Source: Saccharibacillus soli (GTDB lineage: Bacteria > Bacillota > Bacilli > Paenibacillales > Paenibacillaceae). From it: a stretch of DNA of 64,000 bases. A program made the position numbers and the translations under genes. Where the stretch lies: positions 124,001 through 188,000 of the forward strand of contig NIOB01000004.1 in NCBI GenBank assembly GCA_002189105.1, written 5' to 3'. Numbering within the stretch: the first letter of the stretch is position 1; each line of letters opens with the position of its first letter. The notes below the pieces were generated by a model. The model saw only the letters and a program-made list of their open reading frames with translations. It had not been told where the DNA came from and made no database searches. Below, in pieces: positions 1-8,136 of this stretch.

Positions 1-837
1 GTGTCCGTAGGAGTAGACGTATGAATCTGGAATCGGATTGTCTTCGGGAACTTTGCCTTCCGGTGTCATGCGCAGAATCTTGCCCGCGAGACTGGAAGGG
101 TCCTGCGCCAGACTGTCCTGCTGGGCATCCCCCGTGGTGACATAGAGCATCCCATCCTTTCCAAAAGCGATCCGTCCACCATCATGCACCCGTGCGCCCG
201 GAATATGCTCCAGCAGCATCGCCGTCTCGCTCCAAAGTGTCCCGTCCGAATTTTCCTGGATGCGAATGACACGATTGCGGATCTGGTCGCCCTGTTCATA
301 GGTGTGATACACGTAAGCCTGACGCGACTTCGCAAAATCGGGAGCCAGCGCCATTCCAAGCAGTCCGCCTTCGCCTTCCTCCAAGATCTTAGCGTTCATC
401 GTAATGGACTGTTCGATCCTCTCGCCGCCTTGGACTTTCATAATCGACCCGCCCCTAAGCGGCATGTAGATCGTGCTTCCATCAAATTGAATCTCCCATG
501 GGGTATCCAGGTTGTCTGCGATTGTCTCTGTCTGCCCAGTGAGATTTGCGGTCAGGCGATCTTTGGTTGGAGAACTGACCGATTGGACAGGTTTGGGGTC
601 TGCGGCTTCGTTATCGGCTTCTGCCTCGGGTTTGCTCTCCTCTTTCTCCTGCTCATCAACGGGTTCTTCATCCAGATTCACTCCGTTATCCGGCGTCTGC
701 ACGGGAGATTGTCCAGCAGGTACAGAGCCTGCGGGAGCGCCGGTCTGCCCACCGCAGGCCGTCAGGGGGAGGGCCAGCAGCAGAGCCACCCACCTTTTTC
801 GAGAGATTTTGCTCTGCTCGTTCAGATTCCTGTTCAT
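1..837 (-). CDS. PQQ-dependent sugar dehydrogenase-type lipoprotein, 3'-truncated by the window edge
   Basis: The first 279 residues are visible; the C-terminus lies beyond base 1. The N-terminus is a lipoprotein signal (MNRNL..., basic region, hydrophobic stretch, lipobox LTAC with Cys near residue 28), then an acidic Pro/Glu-rich linker to about residue 90. The propeller starts with DTPWEIQFDG and contains GGLLGMALAPDF, RVHDGGRIAFGKDGMLYVTTGD and AGKILRMTPEGKVPEDNP, which are hallmarks of the soluble glucose/sorbosone dehydrogenase family (calcium and PQQ binding, oxidation of aldoses). It should act outside the cell, tethered to the membrane. Firmicutes usually make no PQQ, so the true cofactor or activity is open. 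The start is ATG at 837 with AGGAGG upstream; in-frame GTG codons at 840 and 855 are alternatives. Confidence 0.85.
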   Translation of the reverse strand, partial: MNRNLNEQSKISRKRWVALLLALPLTACGGQTGAPAGSVPAGQSPVQTPDNGVNLDEEPVDEQEKEESKPEAEADNEAADPKPVQSVSSPTKDRLTANLTGQTETIADNLDTPWEIQFDGSTIYMPLRGGSIMKVQGGERIEQSITMNAKILEEGEGGLLGMALAPDFAKSRQAYVYHTYEQGDQIRNRVIRIQENSDGTLWSETAMLLEHIPGARVHDGGRIAFGKDGMLYVTTGDAQQDSLAQDPSSLAGKILRMTPEGKVPEDNPIPDSYVYSYGH

Positions 838-867
838 CACAGATTCCTCCTTCACAGATTCCTCCTT
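838..867 (-). promoter_or_regulatory. tandem duplicated ribosome binding site
   Basis: A 15-bp unit (minus strand AAGGAGGAATCTGTG) occurs twice in direct tandem at 838-852 and 853-867. Each copy has AGGAGG spaced correctly before an in-frame GTG, and the inner copy also serves the ATG at 837. The gene therefore has two equivalent initiation signals in the same frame, six codons apart. Confidence 0.7.
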
Positions 868-1166
868 GCCGCCGCGATCCACCTGGGTCAGGAACGTTTA
901 CGCGGGTATAGGTTTTTTACCCCATGGAGAGTATGGCAATCGCCAAAGGCATGTCTACCCGGGATTTGTCCGCTGCCTCAAGGCGGCTTAACTTATTGGC
1001 AGAACACATTTGGTGGAAGTCCTTCTCGATGGTAAAATAAAGCAGGGCGACCGGATCGCTGCTGATCGAAAGTCAAGCGGCCGGGCGTACAGTCTGCCTG
1101 TTGGTCGATGCAGTCTGGATGCGCCATTCGATCTATTTTTAAATTGTATGTTGGAGGTTGAACGTA
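838..1166. other. intergenic region between divergent genes
   Basis: These 329 bases separate the minus-strand sugar dehydrogenase from the plus-strand MBL hydrolase, so promoters for both genes must lie here. Apart from the duplicated ribosome binding site at 838-867 I see no convincing -35/-10 pair, hairpin or small gene. Confidence 0.5.
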
Positions 1167-2033
1167 ATGTCTGAGTTTGAACGTATCAGTGAACATATTT
1201 ATGTCATGCACGCCGAGCAGGAGGCGGATCGCCCGCTGCTGGCGGCTGTAGTGGGACGCAGCCGGACGCTGCTGATCGACGGGGGCAATTCTTCGGCACA
1301 TGCGCAGACGTTCCGCGATTATCTGGAACGGGAGGGCGTGCGTCGTCCGGATATGATGGTGCTGACGCATCATCATTGGGATCACTCTTTTGGTCTGGCC
1401 GAGTGGAGCCTGCCCGCAATTGCGCAGCGGCAGACGGCTGAGATTCTGCGTGGTTACGCCGGGCTGGATTGGAATGAAGCTGCGCTGGATGGTCTGATTG
1501 CGGAAGGCAAGATGAGCGAACGGACACGCAGCGACATGCACGTCGAATACAAAGGGGATCTGACAAAGATTCGCGTCGAAGAACCCAATATTGTCTTTGA
1601 ACGTTTCATCGATGTGGATCTGGGCGGATTAACCTGCGAGATTCGTTACGTGGGCGGCGATCATGCGTCGGATTCTTGCGTGGTATTCGTCAAGGAAGAA
1701 GGCACACTGTTCCTCGGTGATGCCCTGTCTCCCTCCGTCTATGGCGGACCGATGGCGTATACGACAGGCAAGTTCCTGGCGCTGCTGGATACCATCTTCG
1801 CTTACGGGGCAAATGTACTGGTCGAATCGCATGGGCGCCCGGTTACCCGTGAAGAGTTCTACCATGATGTGCGTCGTTACGAACAGCTGGCTCGTCAAGT
1901 GCTGCGGCATGGGCGTGACCGTTCGGCGATTGAGCGCGATCTGCGCGTAGATCTGGGTCTGAATGCCGAAGCCGAACTGCCGCAGGATCTGCAAGAGGCG
2001 ATTGAATACTTTATGAATGGCCTGGAAAAATAA
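1167..2033 (+). CDS. MBL-fold metallo-hydrolase
   Basis: This 288-residue cytosolic protein carries the metallo-beta-lactamase signature THHHWDHSFG (about residues 68-77). Downstream metal ligands fit GGDHASDSC, the Asp in FLGDALSP, and the His in ESHGRPV near residue 229. The family hydrolyses esters, thioesters, lactams or phosphoesters using two metal ions, and the substrate cannot be inferred here. The start is ATG at 1167, nine bases after GGAGG at 1153-1157; an in-frame TTG at 1158 is too close to that site. It looks monocistronic, with an A/T-rich tail and a hairpin terminator downstream. Confidence 0.85.
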   Translation: MSEFERISEHIYVMHAEQEADRPLLAAVVGRSRTLLIDGGNSSAHAQTFRDYLEREGVRRPDMMVLTHHHWDHSFGLAEWSLPAIAQRQTAEILRGYAGLDWNEAALDGLIAEGKMSERTRSDMHVEYKGDLTKIRVEEPNIVFERFIDVDLGGLTCEIRYVGGDHASDSCVVFVKEEGTLFLGDALSPSVYGGPMAYTTGKFLALLDTIFAYGANVLVESHGRPVTREEFYHDVRRYEQLARQVLRHGRDRSAIERDLRVDLGLNAEAELPQDLQEAIEYFMNGLEK

Positions 2034-2096
2034 ATAAAGTAATAAATAGAGTAATAAAAAAGTAAATAAAGCAAATAAATAAATGAAATGAATGTG
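2034..2096. repeat. A/T-rich AATAAA-type low-complexity stretch
   Basis: The bases after the MBL gene are an irregular run of AATAAA, GTAATAA and AAATAAAT units, far richer in A than its surroundings, directly before the terminator hairpin. Confidence 0.6.
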
Positions 2097-2154
2097 AAAA
2101 GCCGATCGGCATCCTCTCGTTCCGAACAGGAGAGAGGGTGCAGGATCGGCTTTT
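2097..2154. terminator. bidirectional intrinsic terminator
   Basis: AAAAGCCGATC at 2097-2107 pairs perfectly with GATCGGCTTTT at 2144-2154, with an inner CCTCTC/GAGAGG stem. T-tracts lie on both strands, so it can end the MBL gene and the convergent PQQ-propeller gene. Confidence 0.8.
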
Positions 2155-2197
2155 ATGCGTTCATCTTCAGCGAGTCCGGTCCAGTTTCCGGCTTCGG

Positions 2198-4651
2198 TTA
2201 ATAAGATTGAGCGGGATACCAGGCTGCTTCTTCCGAAGCACGGATTGCGGGTGTGAGTGCGGCGGCACTTCGGCCCGAAGAGGCGACTTGATGCAGCTTC
2301 TCGATCAGTTTCGCCTCGTCGAGTACGGCAAAGGAACGGCTGGCTGAACCGATATACAGCTTGCCATCCGCCTGATTCAGCAGCGAAGCGCGGGAATACG
2401 TCTCTCGCAGTTCGGGGTAACCGAAACGGAAGCCATCCACACGACCAAGCTGACGCCCTGTTTGGCTCTCAAAAGCCAGTAGATCATCGTTATATGGCAG
2501 CAGCAGATAATCGCCAAGCTTGAGGAAGGAGCCGCTGCCATGCGTGAACGTTGGATTGGGATGCAGTCCGTTTGTGCGTGCTTCCCAGATGACTTGGCCT
2601 GTCTTGAGGTCGAGAGCAGAGGGGATCTGATTGACCACCGCGTATAAAATATCTCCGTCGATGAGTGCGCTCTCGATCAGGCCTGTGCGTGCCCAGACTT
2701 CTTGATCGGTAGTCGTATCGATCAACCGGGTATGCAGCTGATACGCCTCCGAGTTGTACAGGCCGCCCTTGCCGGTATGACTCTGTACCAGCAGATAACC
2801 GCCGCCGAGATCTTGAAGCCGTTCGTCGGCATCATGCGCATACCGGGCGATCGTTTGACCATCCAACAGATTGATCTTGCGCCATCCTTCATTATTGAAC
2901 TTGATCCACCGCGTGCCGTCCGGTTTGGCGAATACGGGAGGGGCAGCCGGCGGAGAAGCGAATGACTGTCCTCCATCAACCAGACCGTTCTCGGACGAGA
3001 CGGTCCACACCGTTCGGCCATTGGAGGGATCAAGCGCCCGCAGCGTCTTCTCCTGACCCAGCAGGACATAGGGATCATTCGAGCCTTTTCCATTTAGCAG
3101 GTCAGAGGAACGCAGCCCCCGAATCTGCTGCTTCCATCGCGTCTTGCCGGTACGTTCGTCCAGTGCGACCAGCGTACCCATGCTGTCCGGCTCCGAAGCT
3201 GCGCTAAGAACAATCACGGAATCGCCTACGACAGAGGAAGAGGTCTGCGCATTTGGATTTAACGGATACGTCCAGGAAGGTTGACCAGTCTCCAGATTCA
3301 TATGAGCGATCAAGCCCTCATCATTGGGATTCGCACCTTCAGGCAGATAACCGCTGACGATCATGCCCTGGCCTGTCGAATCCGGCATGATGGACATCGC
3401 TGACCAACCCGCATCGAAACTCCATTCGATCCTGCCCGTGCTGCGATCCAGCCCATACAGAATGGAGCTGTAGTGCATGCCGCTCAGACCTCCATCATCC
3501 CCGCGTACGATTAATGTATCGCCAACCGCGCCTTCCAGATACGCGTAATCCGTATCGATTCGGGTTCGCCACTTCACTTCGGGCTGGATGGACCGAAGCA
3601 GGGGGAGCGGCTGATAGACCGCTGCGAAGTCCGGTGTTTGCAGCCAGGAATGATAATCCTGCTGTTCATACCTCGTCAGCGGCAGAATCCAGTTGGCTCC
3701 GATCAGCTGCCCGGCATCCGACAGCCGGATGATGAGATGAGCATCCGGGCGTTCATAACGCCATTCCACGCCGCCGCTTGTCCAGTGATAGAAGCCGTGA
3801 GCATCTGGTTCATTCGGGAACGTCATTCGACCATCCATGATGGAAAAAGGTTCGCCCAGCAGCTCCAGCACCGCCTGCTTGCTGACGCCAGGGCGCAGCA
3901 GGCCGTCCAGGATCTCCCGGATCTCGGTCGTCGAATACCCGGAATCGGGCTTCAGCAACCCGCCATTTACGGGCTGGATGTTTTGAGCATCGCTGGCCTT
4001 GATCCATAGGATGAAGGGAGACGGACTTGCGTTATCCGCCCTCCCTTCATCCGGCGCGGCTGTACCCGCCTTGTCGGTTTCTGCTGGATGTGCGCCCGCT
4101 GCGCCTTCGCCATTCCCATCTCCGGTTACAGGAGAAACAGCATACCAGCCGTCGATCTGCCTCATCGACACCAGCGGTTCGCCCGTGTACGCCCAGGCAG
4201 CCTGGCTGCCTGGGGTGAGGTAGAGCTTTGCTCCTTGGGCGGGCGTGAGCTTCACCGCCCGCACGGTCTTCGCCTTCGCCGCCGCTTCGCTGGCGTACCA
4301 GGCCGGAATCCAACCGCTCGCGCCCGTCTGGTCTTTGGCGCGAAGCCAGTCGCCGGCTTGGGCGAACAGCTTGAGTTCGCTCCCTGCCGGCAGGGAGGAG
4401 CGGGCGGACAGCTCCCGCCAATCCTCATTCGCACTCGGCTTGTCCCGCAGCAGCGGCGCTGCTGCGTACAGCTTCGCCGTGCCGATGACCGCCGGATATT
4501 TCCCGGCCTCGGCGCCCGCCACCACCTTGGCGGGCGCCGCCTGCGCTGCGCCATATCCGGTCGCGCCATAGCTGATTGGAGTCAGCAGCAGTCCGGCTAT
4601 ACTGATCGAGCCAATCGTCCGGCTGATTCGGCCGGTGATCGTCTGTGTCAT
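2198..4651 (-). CDS. secreted SH3-like / PQQ-repeat beta-propeller protein
   Basis: This 817-residue protein has a signal peptide (about residues 1-38, ending near AAQAAPA), a bacterial SH3-like segment (about 55-120, with DWLRAKDQTGASGWIPAWY), a second similar stretch around 135-175, and a linker. The C-terminal half has repeated PQQ/BamB-type blades such as LVALDERTGKTRW, LRALDPSNGRTVW and ALDLKTGQVIW. Such blades usually make a structural propeller for binding rather than a quinone enzyme. Location should be outside the membrane or in the wall, which the SH3-like part may bind. The start is ATG at 4651 behind GGAGGG. The BadF-type kinase lies 144 bases upstream on the same strand and may be cotranscribed. 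Confidence 0.75.
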   Translation of the reverse strand: MTQTITGRISRTIGSISIAGLLLTPISYGATGYGAAQAAPAKVVAGAEAGKYPAVIGTAKLYAAAPLLRDKPSANEDWRELSARSSLPAGSELKLFAQAGDWLRAKDQTGASGWIPAWYASEAAAKAKTVRAVKLTPAQGAKLYLTPGSQAAWAYTGEPLVSMRQIDGWYAVSPVTGDGNGEGAAGAHPAETDKAGTAAPDEGRADNASPSPFILWIKASDAQNIQPVNGGLLKPDSGYSTTEIREILDGLLRPGVSKQAVLELLGEPFSIMDGRMTFPNEPDAHGFYHWTSGGVEWRYERPDAHLIIRLSDAGQLIGANWILPLTRYEQQDYHSWLQTPDFAAVYQPLPLLRSIQPEVKWRTRIDTDYAYLEGAVGDTLIVRGDDGGLSGMHYSSILYGLDRSTGRIEWSFDAGWSAMSIMPDSTGQGMIVSGYLPEGANPNDEGLIAHMNLETGQPSWTYPLNPNAQTSSSVVGDSVIVLSAASEPDSMGTLVALDERTGKTRWKQQIRGLRSSDLLNGKGSNDPYVLLGQEKTLRALDPSNGRTVWTVSSENGLVDGGQSFASPPAAPPVFAKPDGTRWIKFNNEGWRKINLLDGQTIARYAHDADERLQDLGGGYLLVQSHTGKGGLYNSEAYQLHTRLIDTTTDQEVWARTGLIESALIDGDILYAVVNQIPSALDLKTGQVIWEARTNGLHPNPTFTHGSGSFLKLGDYLLLPYNDDLLAFESQTGRQLGRVDGFRFGYPELRETYSRASLLNQADGKLYIGSASRSFAVLDEAKLIEKLHQVASSGRSAAALTPAIRASEEAAWYPAQSY

Positions 4652-4795
4652 TTTATTCCCTCCGCGTTCATCAGGATCAGCCGTCCGCTGCCAAGAGGCA
4701 AGACCGGATACCATACACGTTTTCCATTGGACGGCTTCCAACTGCTCAATAGACCCTGTGCGCGAAGCAAGAGTTGCACATTTCCGTAAATTTGC

Positions 4796-5788
4796 TCAAA
4801 TCCGTGCGTGCGGACTGTTCTCCAGCGCTTCCGCCATGCTGTCGCCAAACGACAGTCCCAGCGTCTCAAAGGCGATCAACACCGCACCGGCCGCCGGAAT
4901 CAGGCGTGGCTCTGCCCAGACGAAGCGCCGCCCCGGCTGGGCGCAGATCATGGACTGTAGACCCTCCAGGAAATACTCGCTGCTCGCTACGCTTCCCGTC
5001 TGCGACACCAGAATATCCGGGCCGTCGAGGAAAGCCGCCAGCAGATCCGCACCTACGCCAATCTGCCGGAGGGCATCGTCGCATACCCGAACGGCAATCG
5101 GTGATCCTGCTGAGGCTTCGCGCGTGACGATGGGCGCGAACAAGCCAAACAAGCGGTCGCGCCGCGCAGGATCAAGTCCGAAGCTCCGGCTGGCGGCTTC
5201 GGCCAGTTCCCGCAGATTGGGCTGGCGGAAGAAGCGCAGCATGTCGCGTACCAGGATGCCATCGCCGGGCGTCTCCCGCCCCGCCAGCACATCGTAGACC
5301 GCCTGATAGCCCAGAAAGCGTGCAGCGCTGGCTGCATAATGACCGAAATCATAATTCCGCAGCCATTGACCGCGTTCCGTATGTGCCAGCAGAATGGAAC
5401 CTGTGCCCGACGCTACGAGAATACCCGGCGCCCCGGCGAGTGCCCCGCGATGTGCGATAATCGCATCATTGACGGCGCGGCTCGGGCAGTCCAGCCCAAA
5501 TCCTGCGGCCAGCCGATCTGCCCACTCCTGATCGGTGTCCCGATCCAGTCCGGCAATTCCGGCAGCGAGAAAGGCCACATCTTCCGGCTTGCAGCCCGCC
5601 TGTTGGATCGCTTCACGCATCAGCGCCTCCAGCGGCGCGTTGTCGGTACGCTGCTTGGGCAGCTGATCCGTTTCCGTCTTCACGTAGGCTTTGACCTCAC
5701 CTGCGAGGTCGGCGATCAGAATTCGCACATTCGTGCCGCCCATGTCAACACCAGCGACAACGGAATCTGCATTGATTTTCTCCAGCAT
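4796..5788 (-). CDS. BadF/BadG-family kinase, probable N-acetylglucosamine kinase
   Basis: This 330-residue ASKHA-fold protein starts with the phosphate-binding motif GVDMGGTNVR (about residues 13-22). It continues with AGLDRDTD, VNDAIIAHRGAL, and the adenosine/phosphate loop LVASGTGSILLA followed by WLRNYDFGHYAAS. This order matches the BadF/BcrA ATPase family, which in Gram-positives includes GlcNAc and glucosamine kinases. The cysteines that hold an iron-sulphur cluster in dehydratase activators are absent, which favours a sugar kinase. The start is ATG at 5788 with GGAGG seven bases upstream. A partial hexosaminidase near the window's other end would supply a suitable substrate, although it is not in the same operon. 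Confidence 0.75.
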   Translation of the reverse strand: MLEKINADSVVAGVDMGGTNVRILIADLAGEVKAYVKTETDQLPKQRTDNAPLEALMREAIQQAGCKPEDVAFLAAGIAGLDRDTDQEWADRLAAGFGLDCPSRAVNDAIIAHRGALAGAPGILVASGTGSILLAHTERGQWLRNYDFGHYAASAARFLGYQAVYDVLAGRETPGDGILVRDMLRFFRQPNLRELAEAASRSFGLDPARRDRLFGLFAPIVTREASAGSPIAVRVCDDALRQIGVGADLLAAFLDGPDILVSQTGSVASSEYFLEGLQSMICAQPGRRFVWAEPRLIPAAGAVLIAFETLGLSFGDSMAEALENSPHARI

Positions 5789-5973
5789 GAATAGCCTCCT
5801 CGAAATGGAATAAGTGCGGCTTCGGCCCTGTAGGGCGCCGAGGAAGGCAGCCCGCATCCGAACCAATTAATCGAATTGTAACCGCTCACTCGCCGTACTT
5901 CAAACAACTGCCCTCACATGGCGCGTCCCGTCCGGTGACGAAGGTGAACATTTGACCTACCGTCCACACCCCA

Positions 5974-6004
5974 TTGCATGACTGCCCCTTCTTTCTGATA
6001 TAAT
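5974..6004 (+). promoter_or_regulatory. extended -10 promoter of the MarR gene
   Basis: The sequence TGATATAAT (consensus -10 TATAAT at 5999-6004 with the extended TG) lies 60 bases before the MarR start. TTGCAT at 5974-5979 is a candidate -35 with a long 19-base spacer, which an extended -10 tolerates. Confidence 0.6.
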
Positions 6005-6064
6005 GGGAATGAATGTTTGGCCGGTATGATCGGATGATTCCAGCGGCACAAGGAGGTCGGGAGC

Positions 6065-6787
6065 ATGAAGGAAGTGCTAAGAGAGATTGAAGCGATTGCC
6101 CGCTGTTCCGAAGAGATCAGCAGCGTCGAATTCAAGCATTTGAAGTTGTCTCGCGGCCTGCATCTGTACTTGACGTTCGTATGCGAAAATCCGGGTGAGC
6201 CTGCGGGCCTTGTACCGGATCGTCTCAAGGTCAAGCGGGCGGCTGCGGCGAGAGCGCTGCGCAAGCTGGAGGATGAGGGACTGGTCATCCAGCGTGAAGC
6301 GCCGGATCTGCGCAAGGACAAGCGGGTTTATCCGACGGAGCAGGGCAAGTCCGCCTACCTGTTCATTCGGGACGAAGGCGAATATTCGGATTTGTCTTCC
6401 CTGCGCGGCCTGTCGCCGGAAGAGACGGCGGAGCTGCTTGATCTGCTGTACCGCGTCCGCATCAATGTGGAGAAGGACTGGCGGTTTGTGCAAAAGGGCG
6501 GCCGACGTCCTTATATCCATGAATATTACGATCGGCTGGTTGCTGCGGACGCGCACGAAGAGGAAGAAAACGGAGAACACGGCGTTTCATCGGAAACCGA
6601 ACAGGCGGCAGCCGGTCGATCACCGGGCAATCTGCATAACGCCGCTGACCCAGCTGTTGATCCCAACCCTGATTTAGACTCAGAGGCTCCGCCTTATGGC
6701 CGAAATCAAGACGGAAGCGAAGTCTCGCTGTGGACTTACGAAGAGACCAAAGAGCAGGATGCCAAGCGCCTGCGTGATTCGGAATGA
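6065..6787 (+). CDS. MarR-family transcriptional regulator with acidic C-terminal extension
   Basis: The 240-residue protein has a winged-helix core: VPDRLKVKRAAAARALRKLEDEGLVIQRE (recognition helix region, about residues 48-76) followed by the wing DLRKDKRVYPTEQGK. MarR proteins are dimeric repressors that respond to small molecules. The core ends near residue 160 (RPYIHEYYD). The last 80 residues are hydrophilic, rich in Glu, Asp, Pro and Asn, and are not part of the family fold. The start ATG is at 6065, behind AAGGAGG. An AraC regulator follows after 28 bases, so the two are probably cotranscribed. Confidence 0.8.
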   Translation: MKEVLREIEAIARCSEEISSVEFKHLKLSRGLHLYLTFVCENPGEPAGLVPDRLKVKRAAAARALRKLEDEGLVIQREAPDLRKDKRVYPTEQGKSAYLFIRDEGEYSDLSSLRGLSPEETAELLDLLYRVRINVEKDWRFVQKGGRRPYIHEYYDRLVAADAHEEEENGEHGVSSETEQAAAGRSPGNLHNAADPAVDPNPDLDSEAPPYGRNQDGSEVSLWTYEETKEQDAKRLRDSE

Positions 6788-6815
6788 TTGCCTATACAGA
6801 AAGGAGCGGGTGCCG

Positions 6816-7601
6816 TTGCTGAACGTGCCGCCATCCTCATTTATTCTAACGCCTTACGTCGCCAAGATCGCCTGTGAACCGGGCTGGAAATGGCAAAAAC
6901 GCGAGCAGCCGCTCCAGAATTATGACCTGTTCTACGTGTGGAGCGGTGAAGGCTCGCTAATGCTGAACGACCAACCGCATGAGATCGGCAAGGGGAGCTG
7001 TTTCCTGTTTCGTCCGGGCGACCATACCAGCGCTACGCATCATCCACAGAAGCCGCTGGTGCTGACGTATATCCATTTTAATATCGAAGCCGAAACCTAT
7101 GAGATTCCACAGGCTTACCGCGTACTCAGGGAAACGGTGGACTTTGAATACATGCTGTCTCGTTATGTTCGGCTGTTCCTGAGCGAAGCCTACGGCGCCG
7201 AAGAGGAAGCCAAGCTGCTGCTCAAACAGATGATGATTCACCTCATGCGTGGTGACCGCGAAGAACCGGCGGAACGCCGGGGCAGCAATCATCTGTATGA
7301 GGTGGTGCATGAAGCGGCCAATTATGTCCGTCAGCATCCAAGCCTTGCGCATCGGGTTGAGGACCTGGCGGCACGCGCCGGACTTTCGCCAAGGTACTTT
7401 TCCGCCAAGTTCAAAGAATTAATTGGGGCTTCCGTGCAATCATATATTATCCGCATGCGGATTGAACGCGCGCAGCATCTGCTCGGACACGCAGGGATGA
7501 ATGTGACGGAAGTGGCGGAAGCGCTGGGATACCGGGATATTTTCTTTTTCAGCCGCCAATTCAAGCAGTATACCGGGAAGAGTCCTTCGGAGATCCGCTA
7601 A
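6816..7601 (+). CDS. AraC-family transcriptional regulator with cupin sensor
   Basis: The 261-residue protein has an N-terminal cupin-like sugar-binding domain (LFYVWSGEGSLMLNDQPHEIGKGSCFLFRPGDHTSA, about residues 35-70). The C-terminal HTH pair covers about 155-258: VEDLAARAGLSPRYFSAKFKE, then VTEVAEALGYRDIFFFSRQFKQYTGKSP. It likely activates carbohydrate genes. The start is taken as TTG at 6816, nine bases after AAGGAG at 6801-6806; the in-frame GTG at 6810 is only three bases from that site. Its targets are not evident from neighbours, because no sugar operon adjoins it. Confidence 0.8.
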   Translation: MLNVPPSSFILTPYVAKIACEPGWKWQKREQPLQNYDLFYVWSGEGSLMLNDQPHEIGKGSCFLFRPGDHTSATHHPQKPLVLTYIHFNIEAETYEIPQAYRVLRETVDFEYMLSRYVRLFLSEAYGAEEEAKLLLKQMMIHLMRGDREEPAERRGSNHLYEVVHEAANYVRQHPSLAHRVEDLAARAGLSPRYFSAKFKELIGASVQSYIIRMRIERAQHLLGHAGMNVTEVAEALGYRDIFFFSRQFKQYTGKSPSEIR

Positions 7602-7799
7602 TGTTCACCTGGATGTTCGCACTGACGGAAGGCGTTCTGTCAGAATAGAAAACATCATTGAAAACATTCGTCTTGTGCTTGTTCAAATTTTAACTTTCCG
7701 CCTGCCCGCCTGTTTGAGAATGGATACTCGGGGGTAATAACCGCTTAGCTTTCATCCGTCGAGACGCCAGAGCGCCAGGATGAGGAAGGAGGAATGAAC

Positions 7800-7913
7800 A
7801 TGTTAATCAGACGTCGGATTCGCAGCAGTGCGGGACGCGCCGGGGGCAGTGCTATTTTCCGCAGTCGTCTGCGTCGGTTCAAAGCCGCCGAGCAGAGCGA
7901 GATGTGGTTCTAA
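7800..7913 (+). CDS. small cationic peptide ORF, 37 residues
   Basis: A near-ideal AAGGAGG at 7786-7792 sits seven bases before ATG at 7800; an in-frame ATG at 7794 is too close. The predicted peptide begins MLIRRRIRSSAGRAGG and ends EQSEMWF. It has nine Arg, one Lys and two Glu, for a net charge near +8, with no signal peptide or membrane segment. I do not recognise it. It stands alone, 198 bases after the AraC gene. It could be a small RNA- or DNA-binding protein, or a chance ORF behind a good Shine-Dalgarno sequence. Confidence 0.45.
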   Translation: MLIRRRIRSSAGRAGGSAIFRSRLRRFKAAEQSEMWF

Positions 7914-8030
7914 TCTAACGCCAATTCAGCAATGACCATAGATGCAGTTCAGCGAACGTGCGCACAGTGTGCTTCGTTCCCGTTGGGAACGTGCCGGAAG
8001 TGTACATAATGAGCAGCAGGAAGACCTTAC

Positions 8031-8059
8031 CGCGAAAAACTCGACGGCAGGGTCTTTTT
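8031..8059 (+). terminator. intrinsic terminator-like hairpin
   Basis: AAGACC at 8031-8036 pairs with GGTCTT at 8051-8056, with an inner CCG/CGG pairing, followed by a T run. It would end transcription through the small ORF. Confidence 0.5.
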
Positions 8060-8080
8060 GTCGTGAGTCAAGCTTACTCC

Positions 8081-8089
8081 TGCTACAAT
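8081..8089 (+). promoter_or_regulatory. extended -10 element of the SDR gene
   Basis: TGCTACAAT combines the extended TG with TACAAT at 8084-8089, about 48 bases before the SDR start. No good -35 is seen at 17 bases. Confidence 0.4.
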
Positions 8090-8136
8090 GGAGGCAGTGA
8101 TTCAGCAGAATACGATCCATGGGGGAGGAGAATGAA

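Larger units (their letters stand above)
7914..8136. other. structured intergenic region
   Basis: After the small ORF come short inverted repeats (GAACG...CGTTC around 7952-7977, GTTCCC GTT GGGAAC at 7974-7988). They are followed by a terminator-like hairpin and an extended -10 promoter for the SDR gene. Confidence 0.45.
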
